Positions 1 through 8,595 of a DNA stretch of 51,989 nt are shown here, in pieces. Positions within the stretch are counted from its first letter, which is position 1; each line of letters opens with the position of its first letter. The translations under genes were made by a program, and so were the position numbers. This stretch comes from UBA8516 sp035455245 (GTDB lineage: Archaea > Thermoproteota > Nitrososphaeria > Nitrososphaerales > Nitrosopumilaceae), in contig DATIFN010000038.1 in NCBI GenBank assembly GCA_035455245.1, positions 1-51,989 on the forward strand, written 5' to 3'. Below the pieces are notes generated by a model, which was not told where the DNA came from, did not search any database, and saw nothing but the letters and a program-made list of their open reading frames with translations.

Positions 1-948
1 AAAGGAGATCACATTTTGCTATCATTCCAACCTGACAAAGATAATCAAATTGTAAAAGAGGTGTTTGTTAGATTCCCTCCTGAAAGCCAATTTCCAGATA
101 TAATCAAGATCCCATTTAGTCAAAGCGAGCTTGTTGTGGTAGGTAACATAGTCTCGAAAGAAAAATCCCCATCAAGAAACCAGACCATGTACTCCATTAA
201 AGTAGAAGAGTATCTTAAAAATCCAAAGCCATACGAAATGATAACTGCCCTTGGAGATGGCATAAATGAAGACATTCCATTTACCGATGAGGTCACATAT
301 TACAACAGACCGATTTTTGACGTGGGAAACAAAGTATTTGTTTATTTGAAGAAAGAAAACAGTACATTCAAGATATCACCATATTCGTTTGTCCTATCCA
401 AAAACGAATTTCTGGGTCCACCAACTGATGTATGGCCAACAAGTCCAGGAAAGTTTGAATTTGAATTCAACGAACCAATCACCATTTCAGGTATAGTCAA
501 AAAAGCATATCTGTATAAAGCAGAAAAGACAGGTGAAAATACTACAGCCTACGTTAAGATTTACAATCCAAACAATGAATTGTATACCTCTGAGCTATTA
601 GAAACAAAACTAGATGGCACCTTTACTTATCCAGTCAAGATAAAAGGCAAACTGGGCATAGATGGATTGTATTATTTCGACACAGGTCTTCCACGTCAAA
701 ATTTTCAAGGGGGATTTTTTATTAAACCGTTTCAGCTTTCGCCATTAAAGCAATTCAAATCAGGAACGGATCCCTATTTTGTAACTTGCAGAGAAAAGCT
801 TGAATTGATAATTAAATCAAGAGATAATTCTCCTGCATGTGTCAAACCAACCAGTCTTGAAAGATTGTTGAAACAAGGATGGATTTATGCACATGATAAT
901 AATGGCAAGTACACCGGTAAACCTTACAACTGTCTACAGTCTCCCTGA
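1..948 (+). CDS. Secreted thaumarchaeal-type surface protein, 5'-partial
   Basis: The frame is open to the left edge, so the gene most likely enters from outside. A TTG at 16 follows an AAGGAG-like purine run, but starting there would leave a surface-type protein without a signal peptide. About 310 residues are visible: beta-rich sequence with no membrane segment, then a C-terminal Cys motif (CREKLELIIK...ACVKP...LLKQGW). The same motif occurs in the minus-strand gene at 1561-2181. I know similar Cys motifs from many secreted proteins of ammonia-oxidising archaea, but not their function. The last few codons differ in style and run into an overlapping reading frame, so the 3' end may be a recombination junction. 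No enzymatic function can be assigned. Confidence 0.55.
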   Translation, partial: KGDHILLSFQPDKDNQIVKEVFVRFPPESQFPDIIKIPFSQSELVVVGNIVSKEKSPSRNQTMYSIKVEEYLKNPKPYEMITALGDGINEDIPFTDEVTYYNRPIFDVGNKVFVYLKKENSTFKISPYSFVLSKNEFLGPPTDVWPTSPGKFEFEFNEPITISGIVKKAYLYKAEKTGENTTAYVKIYNPNNELYTSELLETKLDGTFTYPVKIKGKLGIDGLYYFDTGLPRQNFQGGFFIKPFQLSPLKQFKSGTDPYFVTCREKLELIIKSRDNSPACVKPTSLERLLKQGWIYAHDNNGKYTGKPYNCLQSP

Positions 949-1522
949 TGCAACTACTAATGCGACTTCGGTAGCAATCCATGTTGATTGGAATGATAAC
1001 AATGTGTATGAGATGGGGATTAGCTCAAATATTAATAAGTTTGAAGCAATTAGCGATTGCAATAATGATGTTCTTGAAAACCTTAAAGGCTTTGATGATT
1101 GGTCTCATTTACACCTTGCATTGACAGGGGATCCGAATTATTCTGATGGTATTAGTGAGGGAAAGGTGGAGGAAAACGAGATATCGATAGACACGATAAA
1201 AAAGATCAGATTAGGACATATTGAGGATTTAGATCGCATGATCGAGAATCTGCCTGATAATGTTTTCATTAATTCAGAATTAGTTTCTCAGATGAAGGAT
1301 AGCCTACATCACAGGTTACTAGTGGATAGTGATAGTGCTAGTAATTCAGTAGGAAAGGCCGATTTCATATCTGTTATTAAAATTCTTCAAGAAATTAGGT
1401 CCAAGACAGATGGAAGCGTTGGTGGCAACAAGTTGGATGATTTCATCAAGGAGTCTATTGTGCAACACAAGATTCTGGAAAAAATAGATGTCCTAATTTC
1501 TGGATTCAAAAGAATGACATAG
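887..1522 (+). pseudogene. Probable 3' fragment of a secreted metalloprotease-like protein
   Basis: This 211-codon frame overlaps the previous gene by 62 bp out of frame and has no signal peptide. Its first third (VDWNDNN, then GFDDWSHLHLAL) resembles the Ca-binding/DWS repeat found near the ends of secreted metalloproteases. The rest is helical with a KTDGSVGG...DDFI segment, like the helical C-terminal domain that often follows such repeats. I read it as the truncated end of a larger secreted protein brought next to the upstream gene by deletion or recombination. It could still be translated by coupling from the overlap. The family resemblance is from memory of motif patterns, not a search. 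Confidence 0.4.
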
Positions 1523-1560
1523 AATTGCTTAACATATATCACAACTATTTAGGTTGATAT

Positions 1561-2181
1561 TCAACTGTTCAATATTCCTAGCTTAATTGGAACAATCACT
1601 GGCTCTGTGTCTGGTATGATAACTTCCTTACCATTCTCATCAAGATGCCAATTAACACACCAATTTCCTTGATTTTCTAATATCCTTCCTTGAACCATTA
1701 CTGACTTTCCCTCGAGTTGTTGCGTTAGCTTGTTTCCGGGATACATGATCTCACTATCATCATTAGGATAAACAATCCTATGAGTAAATAGGAGAACCTC
1801 ATCTGATTTTATTTTTCCAATCTTGTTTTTTTCCGTTTCATTTAAGATGATGCTGTAGATCTCGCAGAAGGCAAAATGACCTCTTTCTTTGCGTTGTTCA
1901 ATGTGTAAGGTTCCAACTATTTCCACTTGTTCACCCAGTGTTGTCCATCCACGTTCAATAAAGCGAGAAGCACTAGAGGATTTAATGCAAATCGCCTCAC
2001 CGGTTCCTCTATTCATCAAAATTAAATTTTCCTTACAACCTATGTAATGTGCAGGTACACCAAAGGTTAGTTGCTTTCGTGGAGAAGGTAATGAATTAAC
2101 TGACTCGCCTATGACGTGTGGCATTATAGAAACTATTGACAATAAAATTATCACTAAGAATAACCCTCTGAAATAAGACAT
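1561..2181 (-). CDS. Secreted protein with Cys/RGW motif, function unknown
   Basis: A 206-residue protein. An N-terminal signal peptide is clear (hydrophobic run at residues 7-22, likely cleavage after VIGES). Residues ~45-80 hold GCKENLIL...AICIK...FIERGW, matching the C-terminal motif of the protein at 1-948 and suggesting a small disulfide-bonded domain. The second half is predicted beta-rich, with two more Cys (FAFCEIY, GNWCVNW). It is probably exported and folded outside the membrane. It stands alone, convergent with the fragment at 887-1522. No known enzyme family is recognisable. Confidence 0.6.
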   Translation of the reverse strand: MSYFRGLFLVIILLSIVSIMPHVIGESVNSLPSPRKQLTFGVPAHYIGCKENLILMNRGTGEAICIKSSSASRFIERGWTTLGEQVEIVGTLHIEQRKERGHFAFCEIYSIILNETEKNKIGKIKSDEVLLFTHRIVYPNDDSEIMYPGNKLTQQLEGKSVMVQGRILENQGNWCVNWHLDENGKEVIIPDTEPVIVPIKLGILNS

Positions 2182-2277
2182 ATTATGTAATAAACGAATG
2201 TAAAGAAAAGCGTTTGGATGTAATTACAATCTATAACAGATCTCGTAGTTTTAATTCAGCACCTGATAGACGAAATT

Positions 2278-2403
2278 CTACTTTTGATTCCATATTTTCA
2301 AAAGCCTATTGATAATGGATTCAACGCTCTCATTCTCATGACCTATAGATGTCAACTGATCAATCGTACCAGATCTTAACTTAATTGCGATTGATTCTTT
2401 CAT
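2278..2403 (-). CDS. Small ribbon-helix-helix-like protein (41 aa)
   Basis: The ATG at 2403-2401 lies inside the 3' end of the recombinase gene (23-bp overlap) and the frame ends at TAG 2280-2278. It begins MKESIAIKLRSGTIDQL, followed by a Gly/Glu turn and a helix ESVESIINRLLKIW. This is the strand-helix-helix pattern of RHH DNA-binding proteins and VapB-type antitoxins, where a turn rich in G/K/E precedes S(F/V)xxIINRLL. The overlap points to translational coupling with the integrase, so a directionality or repressor role is plausible but inferred. It could also be a decayed antitoxin. Confidence 0.45.
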   Translation of the reverse strand: MKESIAIKLRSGTIDQLTSIGHENESVESIINRLLKIWNQK

Positions 2404-3514
2404 ATTTATCAGAAACCTCACACCGTTGTTTTACTTTCTCAAGTTCAGTGGTAAGGAACTCTACTTTTTTAAGCAAACCTTCAACAGTATTTTCTACAGT
2501 TGTTAAATCAGACACTGTTAGGGCAGATTCAACTTCCAGGTAAGTCTTCAATCTGTCCTTGAGATTCTGCCTAAAGTACATGAGCTTGACACTTTGATGA
2601 CCCATCAATGCTTCTGCAAAATCAGATTGATGAGCATTGGTTACCTGCGTTTTAAACCAGGCTCTAAATGCATGAAAATGAACATTATTTCTTCCATTCT
2701 CATTTTTCTGACCTAATTCTGGAATCGATCTAACTACATACAATAAACTAAGCTGCAGGGAGGTACAGGAGGTTCTAACTGCCCTGTTGTATACAACTGG
2801 ATCAGTATAGTCACGATTATTGGTTAAAAAGAGAAACTTGTCAGTTGCATAACCTTCAGACCAACCAAGTGTTCTTCTCATGTAATCCTTGAGGGACTTT
2901 GTGGCCTCTGCTGTGATATGGGTTAATCTTGTCTGCCTTGTCTTGGTTGTCTCTTTTCTAAGGTGAACTGTCGTGGGATTTGTACTAAAATCAATATCGC
3001 TTATTCTAAGCTGTACAAATTCACCTAGACGTATTCCTGAGGAGATACACATCAGTATCGCAGTTTGAAGTTTAGGGGAGGAGTTGTGCAGTATCCGAAC
3101 AATTTTCTCCTTGGTCAGCCCTTCTTCGTAGATGACCTCTTTTCGTGGAAAACGAAACTTTTGCTTTAGGTCTTCAGCATAAATGTGCAGATTCTGCGAG
3201 TTTAAAAATTCTTTGACTGCTGTTATGTAGAGTGAAATTGATGCATTGCTGTATCTGCCGCTTCCTCTGTTTGTTTTAAAGTCTGAAAGGAAGCTAAAGA
3301 ATTGATCTAGTGTTTCTAATGGATCAAGTTGTTTGCTTTCAAGCTTTGATAGTACTTCATCCAAACTAAGATTATACTTTATAAAAAGAAATTCTTGGAA
3401 TTTCTGGATTGCAGTTTTGTATGTTCTTCTTGTAGCATAGCTCTTTGAGTATCGAAACTTTCTGTCAAGGTATGATTCTACTTTATTCGAAACATCTATT
3501 AGTTCCAGCGTCAT
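2381..3514 (-). CDS. Tyrosine recombinase / integrase (XerA-like)
   Basis: A site-specific DNA recombinase of 377 residues. The N-terminal SAM-like core-binding domain spans ~10-125 (RTYKTAIQKFQEFL...SLYITAVKEFL). The catalytic domain contains R162 (SGIRLGE), H281-x-x-R284 (HAFRAWF), H306 (LMGHQS) and candidate nucleophile Y313 (KLMYFRQN), so the active-site set looks complete. The C-terminus is a coiled coil (~340-370). It overlaps a 41-codon RHH-like ORF downstream. No tRNA gene or att-like direct repeat adjoins it in this window, so its target site is not visible. It probably belongs to a small integrated element whose other border lies to the left or has decayed. Confidence 0.88.
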   Translation of the reverse strand: MTLELIDVSNKVESYLDRKFRYSKSYATRRTYKTAIQKFQEFLFIKYNLSLDEVLSKLESKQLDPLETLDQFFSFLSDFKTNRGSGRYSNASISLYITAVKEFLNSQNLHIYAEDLKQKFRFPRKEVIYEEGLTKEKIVRILHNSSPKLQTAILMCISSGIRLGEFVQLRISDIDFSTNPTTVHLRKETTKTRQTRLTHITAEATKSLKDYMRRTLGWSEGYATDKFLFLTNNRDYTDPVVYNRAVRTSCTSLQLSLLYVVRSIPELGQKNENGRNNVHFHAFRAWFKTQVTNAHQSDFAEALMGHQSVKLMYFRQNLKDRLKTYLEVESALTVSDLTTVENTVEGLLKKVEFLTTELEKVKQRCEVSDKYERINRN

Positions 3515-3593
3515 ATTATATGCAAATATACTAAATATGTGTCTTATATTAATATATATCTATACGTAATAAATATTAAAACACGATCTAATC

Positions 3594-4325
3594 TTAGATA
3601 ATCTTCTCTATACTAGCAGCGCGAATTCTAGTAAATCCTTTTATTGGTTTTGTAGTGTATAATCCGGAATTATCCTTTGAGGCCAACCATTCCAAAAGTT
3701 TCTTACCCCGTTGCAGCTTTCTCAATTTGGTACGCCTGTCATAGACTCTAATTTTTGAATATCGACCTACTCTTGGTCCGAAATCCATTCCAAACAAGAT
3801 GATTTTCTTTGCTCTAAAATTTCTGGCAAGAAATACACATCGGTCTCCATCCGTAAAGCCTCCAAAATTGTGAATATTTCCAAATGGCTGTCCTTCTGTA
3901 GTTCCTATGCAAGATCTAAATTCAGAAGCCATCTTTAATTTTCCTATATTGTCTCCATGTGCATGTACTATCATTATTGCTCCCCCCTTGCTTGCCTTTT
4001 TCAGAAATTCAGGCTCACCATCTAGATCTGTTACCACAATCTCTGGCATTATTTTATTATCAATTAATGCCCGAGTTGCACCATCAGCAACAATTTTTGT
4101 TATGTTTTTGTATTTTTTTAATAAGGGTATAGAAGAAAGGAGTGAAGGACCAGCACCGACTATAAACACTGTCTGATTTCTAATTTTTCTCTCCAATTTT
4201 TTTATTGGAAATTTTTTCTTTAAGATCGAACCTAAAATCCTGGCAGATTCAGTATCTTTTCTTCTACTAAAGTTAAATTCCTTTAAAATCTCGCCATATT
4301 TTTTTTCCCACCCTCTGATCCCCAT
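3594..4325 (-). CDS. mptE: 6-hydroxymethylpterin pyrophosphokinase MptE-like (DUF115)
   Basis: Archaeal DUF115/MptE proteins transfer pyrophosphate from ATP to 6-hydroxymethyl-dihydropterin, the step before dihydropteroate synthase. This protein has 243 residues and shows the family's nucleotide-binding GAGPSLLSSI (~57-66), VVTDLDGEP (~97-105), VHAHGDN and ILFGMDFG. The start is the ATG at 4325-4323. The divergent neighbour is folP, the next enzyme of the pathway, with only 36 bp between the starts, so a shared promoter region is likely. Length and motifs fit the archaeal enzyme. The substrate is inferred from family and context. Confidence 0.85.
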   Translation of the reverse strand: MGIRGWEKKYGEILKEFNFSRRKDTESARILGSILKKKFPIKKLERKIRNQTVFIVGAGPSLLSSIPLLKKYKNITKIVADGATRALIDNKIMPEIVVTDLDGEPEFLKKASKGGAIMIVHAHGDNIGKLKMASEFRSCIGTTEGQPFGNIHNFGGFTDGDRCVFLARNFRAKKIILFGMDFGPRVGRYSKIRVYDRRTKLRKLQRGKKLLEWLASKDNSGLYTTKPIKGFTRIRAASIEKII

Positions 4326-4361
4326 GTAAATCTAAATGTAGAAGAGCTAATCATAAACCAT

Positions 4362-5231
4362 GTGAGTAAACTAGGTTCAATTAATGTAGGTAATTCCAAT
4401 CCTGTGAGAATAATGGGAATACTAAACCTTAGTCCAGAATCATTTTTTAAAAAATCCATTTTCACTGACAAAGAAATGATAGAAAACAAAACGAGGGAAA
4501 TGGAGGAACAAGGAGCAGATTTCATAGATGTAGGTGGAATGTCCACAGCCCCATATCTGAAGACAACCATCCCTCAAAAAATAGAATCAGAGAGAATAGT
4601 TAGGGCAGTCAAAATAATTCAAAGAGTATCAAACCTTCCAATTTCCGTGGACACTTGTAGATCAGAGGTTGCAAAATCTGCTCTCGAACTCGGAGTGGAT
4701 ATAATTAATGACATTTCCGGTTTGAAATATGATAAAGACATGTCCAGGATTGTCGAAAAATATAATCCATCACTCGTACTTTGTGCATTTAGTAAAAATC
4801 TAGTTAGGGGTAACCAAATAATCCAAACTAGGAATCTTTTGCGTGAAAGCATAACCATCGCAAAATCCTCCCATGTTTCAGATAATCACATTGTTATTGA
4901 TCCTGCGATAGGGTTTTTCAGAAAAAAAGGGAACGGCAAGTTTTTTACTAGAATAAATTCTGATTGGGTTAAAAGAGATCTCTTAATTCTAAACAATTTA
5001 TGTTCAATCAAACTTGGATACCCATTACTTATCTCTGTTTCACGCAAGTCATTTATTGGAAATTTATTAAAAATAAAAAACCCAAATGATAGACTTTATG
5101 GTTCGCTTGCTGCAGAATCAATAGCTGTTCTTAATGGAGCAGACATTATCAGAACTCATAACGTTCAAGAAACAAAAGAAGTAATTACTATAGCACAAAA
5201 ATTATCGCATAGTTTCAGGAAAGGCTTATAA
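4362..5231 (+). CDS. folP: Dihydropteroate synthase
   Basis: This enzyme joins the pterin pyrophosphate to p-aminobenzoate (or a related aryl amine) in tetrahydrofolate/tetrahydropterin synthesis. It is 289 residues with a GTG start; the ATG two bases earlier is out of frame and hits a stop at once. DHPS signatures are in order: IMGILNLSPESFF (~18-30), the glycine/acid loop EQGADFIDVGG, SVDTCRSEVAKSA, INDISGL, and near the end VSRKSFIGNL. It is a TIM-barrel cytosolic enzyme of normal length. It lies divergent to mptE and 30 bp upstream of guaB. The identity of the final C1 carrier cannot be read from the gene. Confidence 0.9.
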   Translation: MSKLGSINVGNSNPVRIMGILNLSPESFFKKSIFTDKEMIENKTREMEEQGADFIDVGGMSTAPYLKTTIPQKIESERIVRAVKIIQRVSNLPISVDTCRSEVAKSALELGVDIINDISGLKYDKDMSRIVEKYNPSLVLCAFSKNLVRGNQIIQTRNLLRESITIAKSSHVSDNHIVIDPAIGFFRKKGNGKFFTRINSDWVKRDLLILNNLCSIKLGYPLLISVSRKSFIGNLLKIKNPNDRLYGSLAAESIAVLNGADIIRTHNVQETKEVITIAQKLSHSFRKGL

Positions 5232-5261
5232 CAGATTGTTATTCTAGACTAGAAGGTTTAG

Positions 5262-6695
5262 TTGGAAATACGGGAAGGACTGACTTTTGACGATGTGCTC
5301 CTAGTACCCAGACGCTCTAGTATAGCCACCAGGTCTCAAACCAATCTGCAAACAAAACTATCAAAGAACATCTCACTTAACATTCCCATTATCAGCGCAA
5401 ATATGGATACAGTAACAGAATCCGCCATGGCAGTTGCAATGGCACGTGAGGGTGGAATCGGAATTATACATAGATTTCTTACAATCTCAGAACAAGTAAA
5501 CGAAGTACTAAAAGTCAAGCGTTCGGGAAGCGTAATAATTGAAAATCCATACTTTATCAAACCAGACCAAACAGTCAAAGAAGCAATAAGTTACATGAAA
5601 GAAAAAGAAGTTTCTGGCCTATTGGTTATTGATATGAATTCTAAACTGGTGGGAATTTTGACAAGCCGTGACATTGTATTCGAATCTGACGGAACAAAAC
5701 TTGTAAAAGATATCATGACTAGTGATGTAGTGACTTCCCAACCAGGGATTGATGTGACTGAAGCAAAAAAAATTCTTCAAGAAAATAGAATAGAAAAACT
5801 TCCACTTGTTGATGAAAAAGGACTTGTAAAAGGTTTGATCACAAGTAAAGATATCATACATACTGATAACTATCCTGCTGCTTCAAAGGACAAAAAAGGG
5901 AGGCCACTTGTTGGAGCTGCGGTGGGGGTAAAAGGTGACTTTATGGAACGTTCAGAAGCATTGCTTGAAGCTGGTGCTGATGTAATTGTTGTAGATATAG
6001 CGCATGGCCATAGTGATAATGCGATTAACACAGTGAAATTGATAAAAAAGGCATTTCCAACCTCTGAATTAATTGCAGGTAATGTGGCAACAGCTCATGG
6101 AACAGAAGATTTAATCAAAGCGGGTGTAGATGCAGTTAAAGTCGGTGTAGGTTCAGGCTCCATATGTATAACCAGAGTAATAACAGGATCTGGTGTGCCT
6201 CAACTTACTGCAGTAATTGATTGCGCAAAAATTGGCAAAAAATACGACATTCCTATAATTTCTGATGGTGGTGTACGAACGTCTGGAGATGCAACAAAAG
6301 CATTAGCAGCTGGAGCATCGACGGTAATGGTCGGAGGTATACTTGGCGGAACTGATGAGAGTCCAGGTTCTCCAGTGATGAAGAATGGAAAACGATTTAA
6401 AATTTACAGAGGAATGGCTTCATTTTATGCATCACTTGGAAGAAAATCTAAAGAAACTGGAACGGTGTCAATAAGTGATGATCTTAATGATTATGTTGCT
6501 GAAGGAGTAGAGGCAATGGTCCCGTACAAAGGCAGTGTAACAGATATCATAAAGCAGCTTACCGGAGGAATAAGATCTGGATTAAGCTATTGTGGTGCAA
6601 ACACGATTCAACAAATGCAAGAAAATGCTGAATTTATGAAAATGTCAAGGGCAGGTTTTGTAGAAAGCCAACCACATGACGTAGATCTGATGTAG
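5262..6695 (+). CDS. guaB: Inosine-5'-monophosphate dehydrogenase
   Basis: Converts IMP to XMP with NAD+, the committed step to guanine nucleotides. It has 477 residues and a TTG start with an AAGG purine run just upstream. The TIM barrel is interrupted by two CBS domains (~93-205), the usual IMPDH layout. The catalytic loop GSGSICITR places the nucleophile at C302, and ISDGGVRTSGD binds phosphate. The flap region reads GRKSKETGTVSI...EGVEAMVPYKG, and I do not see the Arg-Tyr pair of many bacterial IMPDHs there. The fold also fits GMP reductase-like GuaB paralogues, but the loop sequence favours IMPDH. Confidence 0.9.
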   Translation: MEIREGLTFDDVLLVPRRSSIATRSQTNLQTKLSKNISLNIPIISANMDTVTESAMAVAMAREGGIGIIHRFLTISEQVNEVLKVKRSGSVIIENPYFIKPDQTVKEAISYMKEKEVSGLLVIDMNSKLVGILTSRDIVFESDGTKLVKDIMTSDVVTSQPGIDVTEAKKILQENRIEKLPLVDEKGLVKGLITSKDIIHTDNYPAASKDKKGRPLVGAAVGVKGDFMERSEALLEAGADVIVVDIAHGHSDNAINTVKLIKKAFPTSELIAGNVATAHGTEDLIKAGVDAVKVGVGSGSICITRVITGSGVPQLTAVIDCAKIGKKYDIPIISDGGVRTSGDATKALAAGASTVMVGGILGGTDESPGSPVMKNGKRFKIYRGMASFYASLGRKSKETGTVSISDDLNDYVAEGVEAMVPYKGSVTDIIKQLTGGIRSGLSYCGANTIQQMQENAEFMKMSRAGFVESQPHDVDLM

Positions 6696-6710
6696 TTCAC
6701 TTTTAATATA

Positions 6711-7196
6711 GTGTGCAAACTATTTCTTCCAATGCTTAGCAAAAAAACTACAATTGGAATAGGCATAGGCATTTTCTTAATCATATGGGGTTCTTATTTT
6801 CTAATTGCTTCATTTGGTAAACAAACACAATCTATCAATGAAACAATTGGTAAGGAGGATAATACCGTTTACCAGTTTGATGCACAAGAAAATTTTCACG
6901 AAATACTAAATGTTACTGGAAACTCATTTCATGTAAAGATCAATACTCCAGCTGATGGATTGCATGTAGATCAGGTTTTCAATAAAGAAGTTAACCTTGA
7001 TTGGTATAGCCTAAAAGATGGGCAACATAGAATTGAGGTTACAAATCTTGGAGATTCTAACGTACAAGTATCTGGAACACTTGAATTCATAACCAATCCA
7101 ATTGAATTTGCAAAACATATGCTACCGATAATATCTGGTATAGTAATTATTGGAATTAGCGCAGTTTTTACAGTAAGAAAACCGAGGGGTTTTTAG
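6711..7196 (+). CDS. Two-TM membrane protein with extracytoplasmic beta domain
   Basis: A protein of 154-161 residues. GTG at 6711 or ATG at 6732 could start it; the ATG version gives the cleaner N-terminus (KK followed by a hydrophobic helix, GIGIGIFLIIWGSYFLIA). An extracytoplasmic segment of ~100 residues with NxT/S sites follows, then a second helix near the end (MLPIISGIVIIGISAVFTV) and a basic RKPRGF tail. It lies 15 bp after guaB and overlaps pheA by 4 bp tail to tail. The beta domain looks like a small lipid- or ligand-facing fold, but I recognise no family. Confidence 0.6.
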   Translation: MCKLFLPMLSKKTTIGIGIGIFLIIWGSYFLIASFGKQTQSINETIGKEDNTVYQFDAQENFHEILNVTGNSFHVKINTPADGLHVDQVFNKEVNLDWYSLKDGQHRIEVTNLGDSNVQVSGTLEFITNPIEFAKHMLPIISGIVIIGISAVFTVRKPRGF

Positions 7197-8005
7197 CTTA
7201 ACTCTGCACGTGGATATGAGCCAAGTACCTTGAGAAATACGGTATTTTCTTTTATTTTAGTCAATACATCAGCTACATGAGGTTCCCTTTCATGACCATC
7301 AAAGTCTACATAAAAATTGTATTCCCATAAAGTATTTTTTGTTGGACGGGATTCTATTTTTGTTAGATTTATTTTATTTGAATTAAATTTTTCAAGAATA
7401 CTATAAAGTGCACCTGGGACATGCTTTATGGAGAATATTATCGATGTCTTATCTTTTCCAGTTTTGTCTTGTCTTTTCTTGGCAAGAACTAAAAACCTGG
7501 TATAATTATTTGTCTTGTCTTCTATACCTTCTTTAATAATTGGAACCTTGTAAATCTCAGAGGCCCTTTTGCTAGCGATGCATGCGGAGCTTTCACTTTT
7601 TAAATCAAGTAAAATTTTCACGCTTCCTGCTGTATCGTAGGTAGGAATGGGTTTTAATTTATGATCTTGAATGAATTTTCGACATTGTCCTAACGCTTGC
7701 GGATGAGAATATACAGTATCGATCTTCTTTAAATCTTGAAATCCAATCAAGCAATGTTTTATTCTATAGTAGATCTCGCCTATGACATTAAGATTGGTTG
7801 ACAAAAGCAGATCATAACTCTCGCCCACACTACCTTCAAGAGAATTTTCAATAGGAAGGATAGAATAATCTGTTTTACCGTTTTCTGTGGATTCCAAAAC
7901 ATCATAAAAAGTAGGATACGGAATGGTTTCAATATCTTTGAAAAAGTGTAATGCAGCCGCTTCACTATAAGCACCTCTTTCACCTTGGAATGCAGCCCTG
8001 AGCAT
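7193..8005 (-). CDS. pheA: Prephenate dehydratase
   Basis: Decarboxylates and dehydrates prephenate to phenylpyruvate in phenylalanine synthesis. It has 270 residues. The N-terminal periplasmic-binding-like catalytic domain begins AAFQGERGAYSEAAA and carries the YTRFLVLA signature with the catalytic Thr-Arg-Phe. The C-terminal ACT domain (~188-265) contains the Phe-binding loop GALYSIL and the ESRP motif, so feedback inhibition by phenylalanine is expected. It is monofunctional, with no fused chorismate mutase. It is the last gene of a tight minus-strand run dph2-csl4-pheA, 5 bp downstream of csl4. Confidence 0.93.
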   Translation of the reverse strand: MLRAAFQGERGAYSEAAALHFFKDIETIPYPTFYDVLESTENGKTDYSILPIENSLEGSVGESYDLLLSTNLNVIGEIYYRIKHCLIGFQDLKKIDTVYSHPQALGQCRKFIQDHKLKPIPTYDTAGSVKILLDLKSESSACIASKRASEIYKVPIIKEGIEDKTNNYTRFLVLAKKRQDKTGKDKTSIIFSIKHVPGALYSILEKFNSNKINLTKIESRPTKNTLWEYNFYVDFDGHEREPHVADVLTKIKENTVFLKVLGSYPRAELS

Positions 8006-8010
8006 TATTC

Positions 8011-8562
8011 TTACTGGGAACCTAGTTTTATAAAATCGCCGTTTCCAAACTTACTTGAAAGCTTTCTTTCTTCTATGTAACCGCAATCTACACATTTTAC
8101 GTTGCTACCTATTTGTACGACCCTACCTGCACATTTGTTACATTGAGTAAACAAAACTCCAAGTTCAGGCTCACTTATTGTTGCATGGATTGCTCCATTT
8201 AGATGGCTTATGATTTTAACCATTACCACATCACTTACTCTTGCAATGATTCTTTTTTTTGCACCTCTTGCTTGACAGATGCACTCAAGACCTGAATGTG
8301 TTGATTTGCCATTAATGTACATTATATTGACAGCAAACATGTTAGCCATTAAAGCAGCCACACTTCCGATTACTAAATCACCTACTTGCGGAACTGCTGG
8401 TGATTTCAATCTATGAATATTTGCGATGCGGTGAGTTTTGTCAAATTCCTTGGTACCAACCACTAGAGATCTTATGGTGTTTCCATCGTCAAAGGTATTG
8501 TTACCTGTTTCAAATTCTTCAATAATCCCAATTTTATCACCAGGTAGACTAAATTCGGACAA
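8011..8562 (-). CDS. csl4: Exosome RNA-binding subunit Csl4
   Basis: Csl4 is a cap subunit of the archaeal RNA exosome, recruiting RNA and DnaG. It has 183 residues. Order of parts: an N-terminal beta domain starting LPGDKIGIIEEF, a central S1/OB domain (~55-130, GDLVIGSV...ISEPELG), and a C-terminal zinc ribbon with C141/C144 and C157/C160. All match archaeal Csl4. It sits between dph2 and pheA, and in archaea csl4 commonly sits in mixed translation/RNA operons. The Rrp4/Rrp41/Rrp42 genes are not in this window. Confidence 0.92.
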   Translation of the reverse strand: MSEFSLPGDKIGIIEEFETGNNTFDDGNTIRSLVVGTKEFDKTHRIANIHRLKSPAVPQVGDLVIGSVAALMANMFAVNIMYINGKSTHSGLECICQARGAKKRIIARVSDVVMVKIISHLNGAIHATISEPELGVLFTQCNKCAGRVVQIGSNVKCVDCGYIEERKLSSKFGNGDFIKLGSQ

Positions 8563-8595
8563 TGTATGATTTTTGAATTCGTTGATTATAATTGT

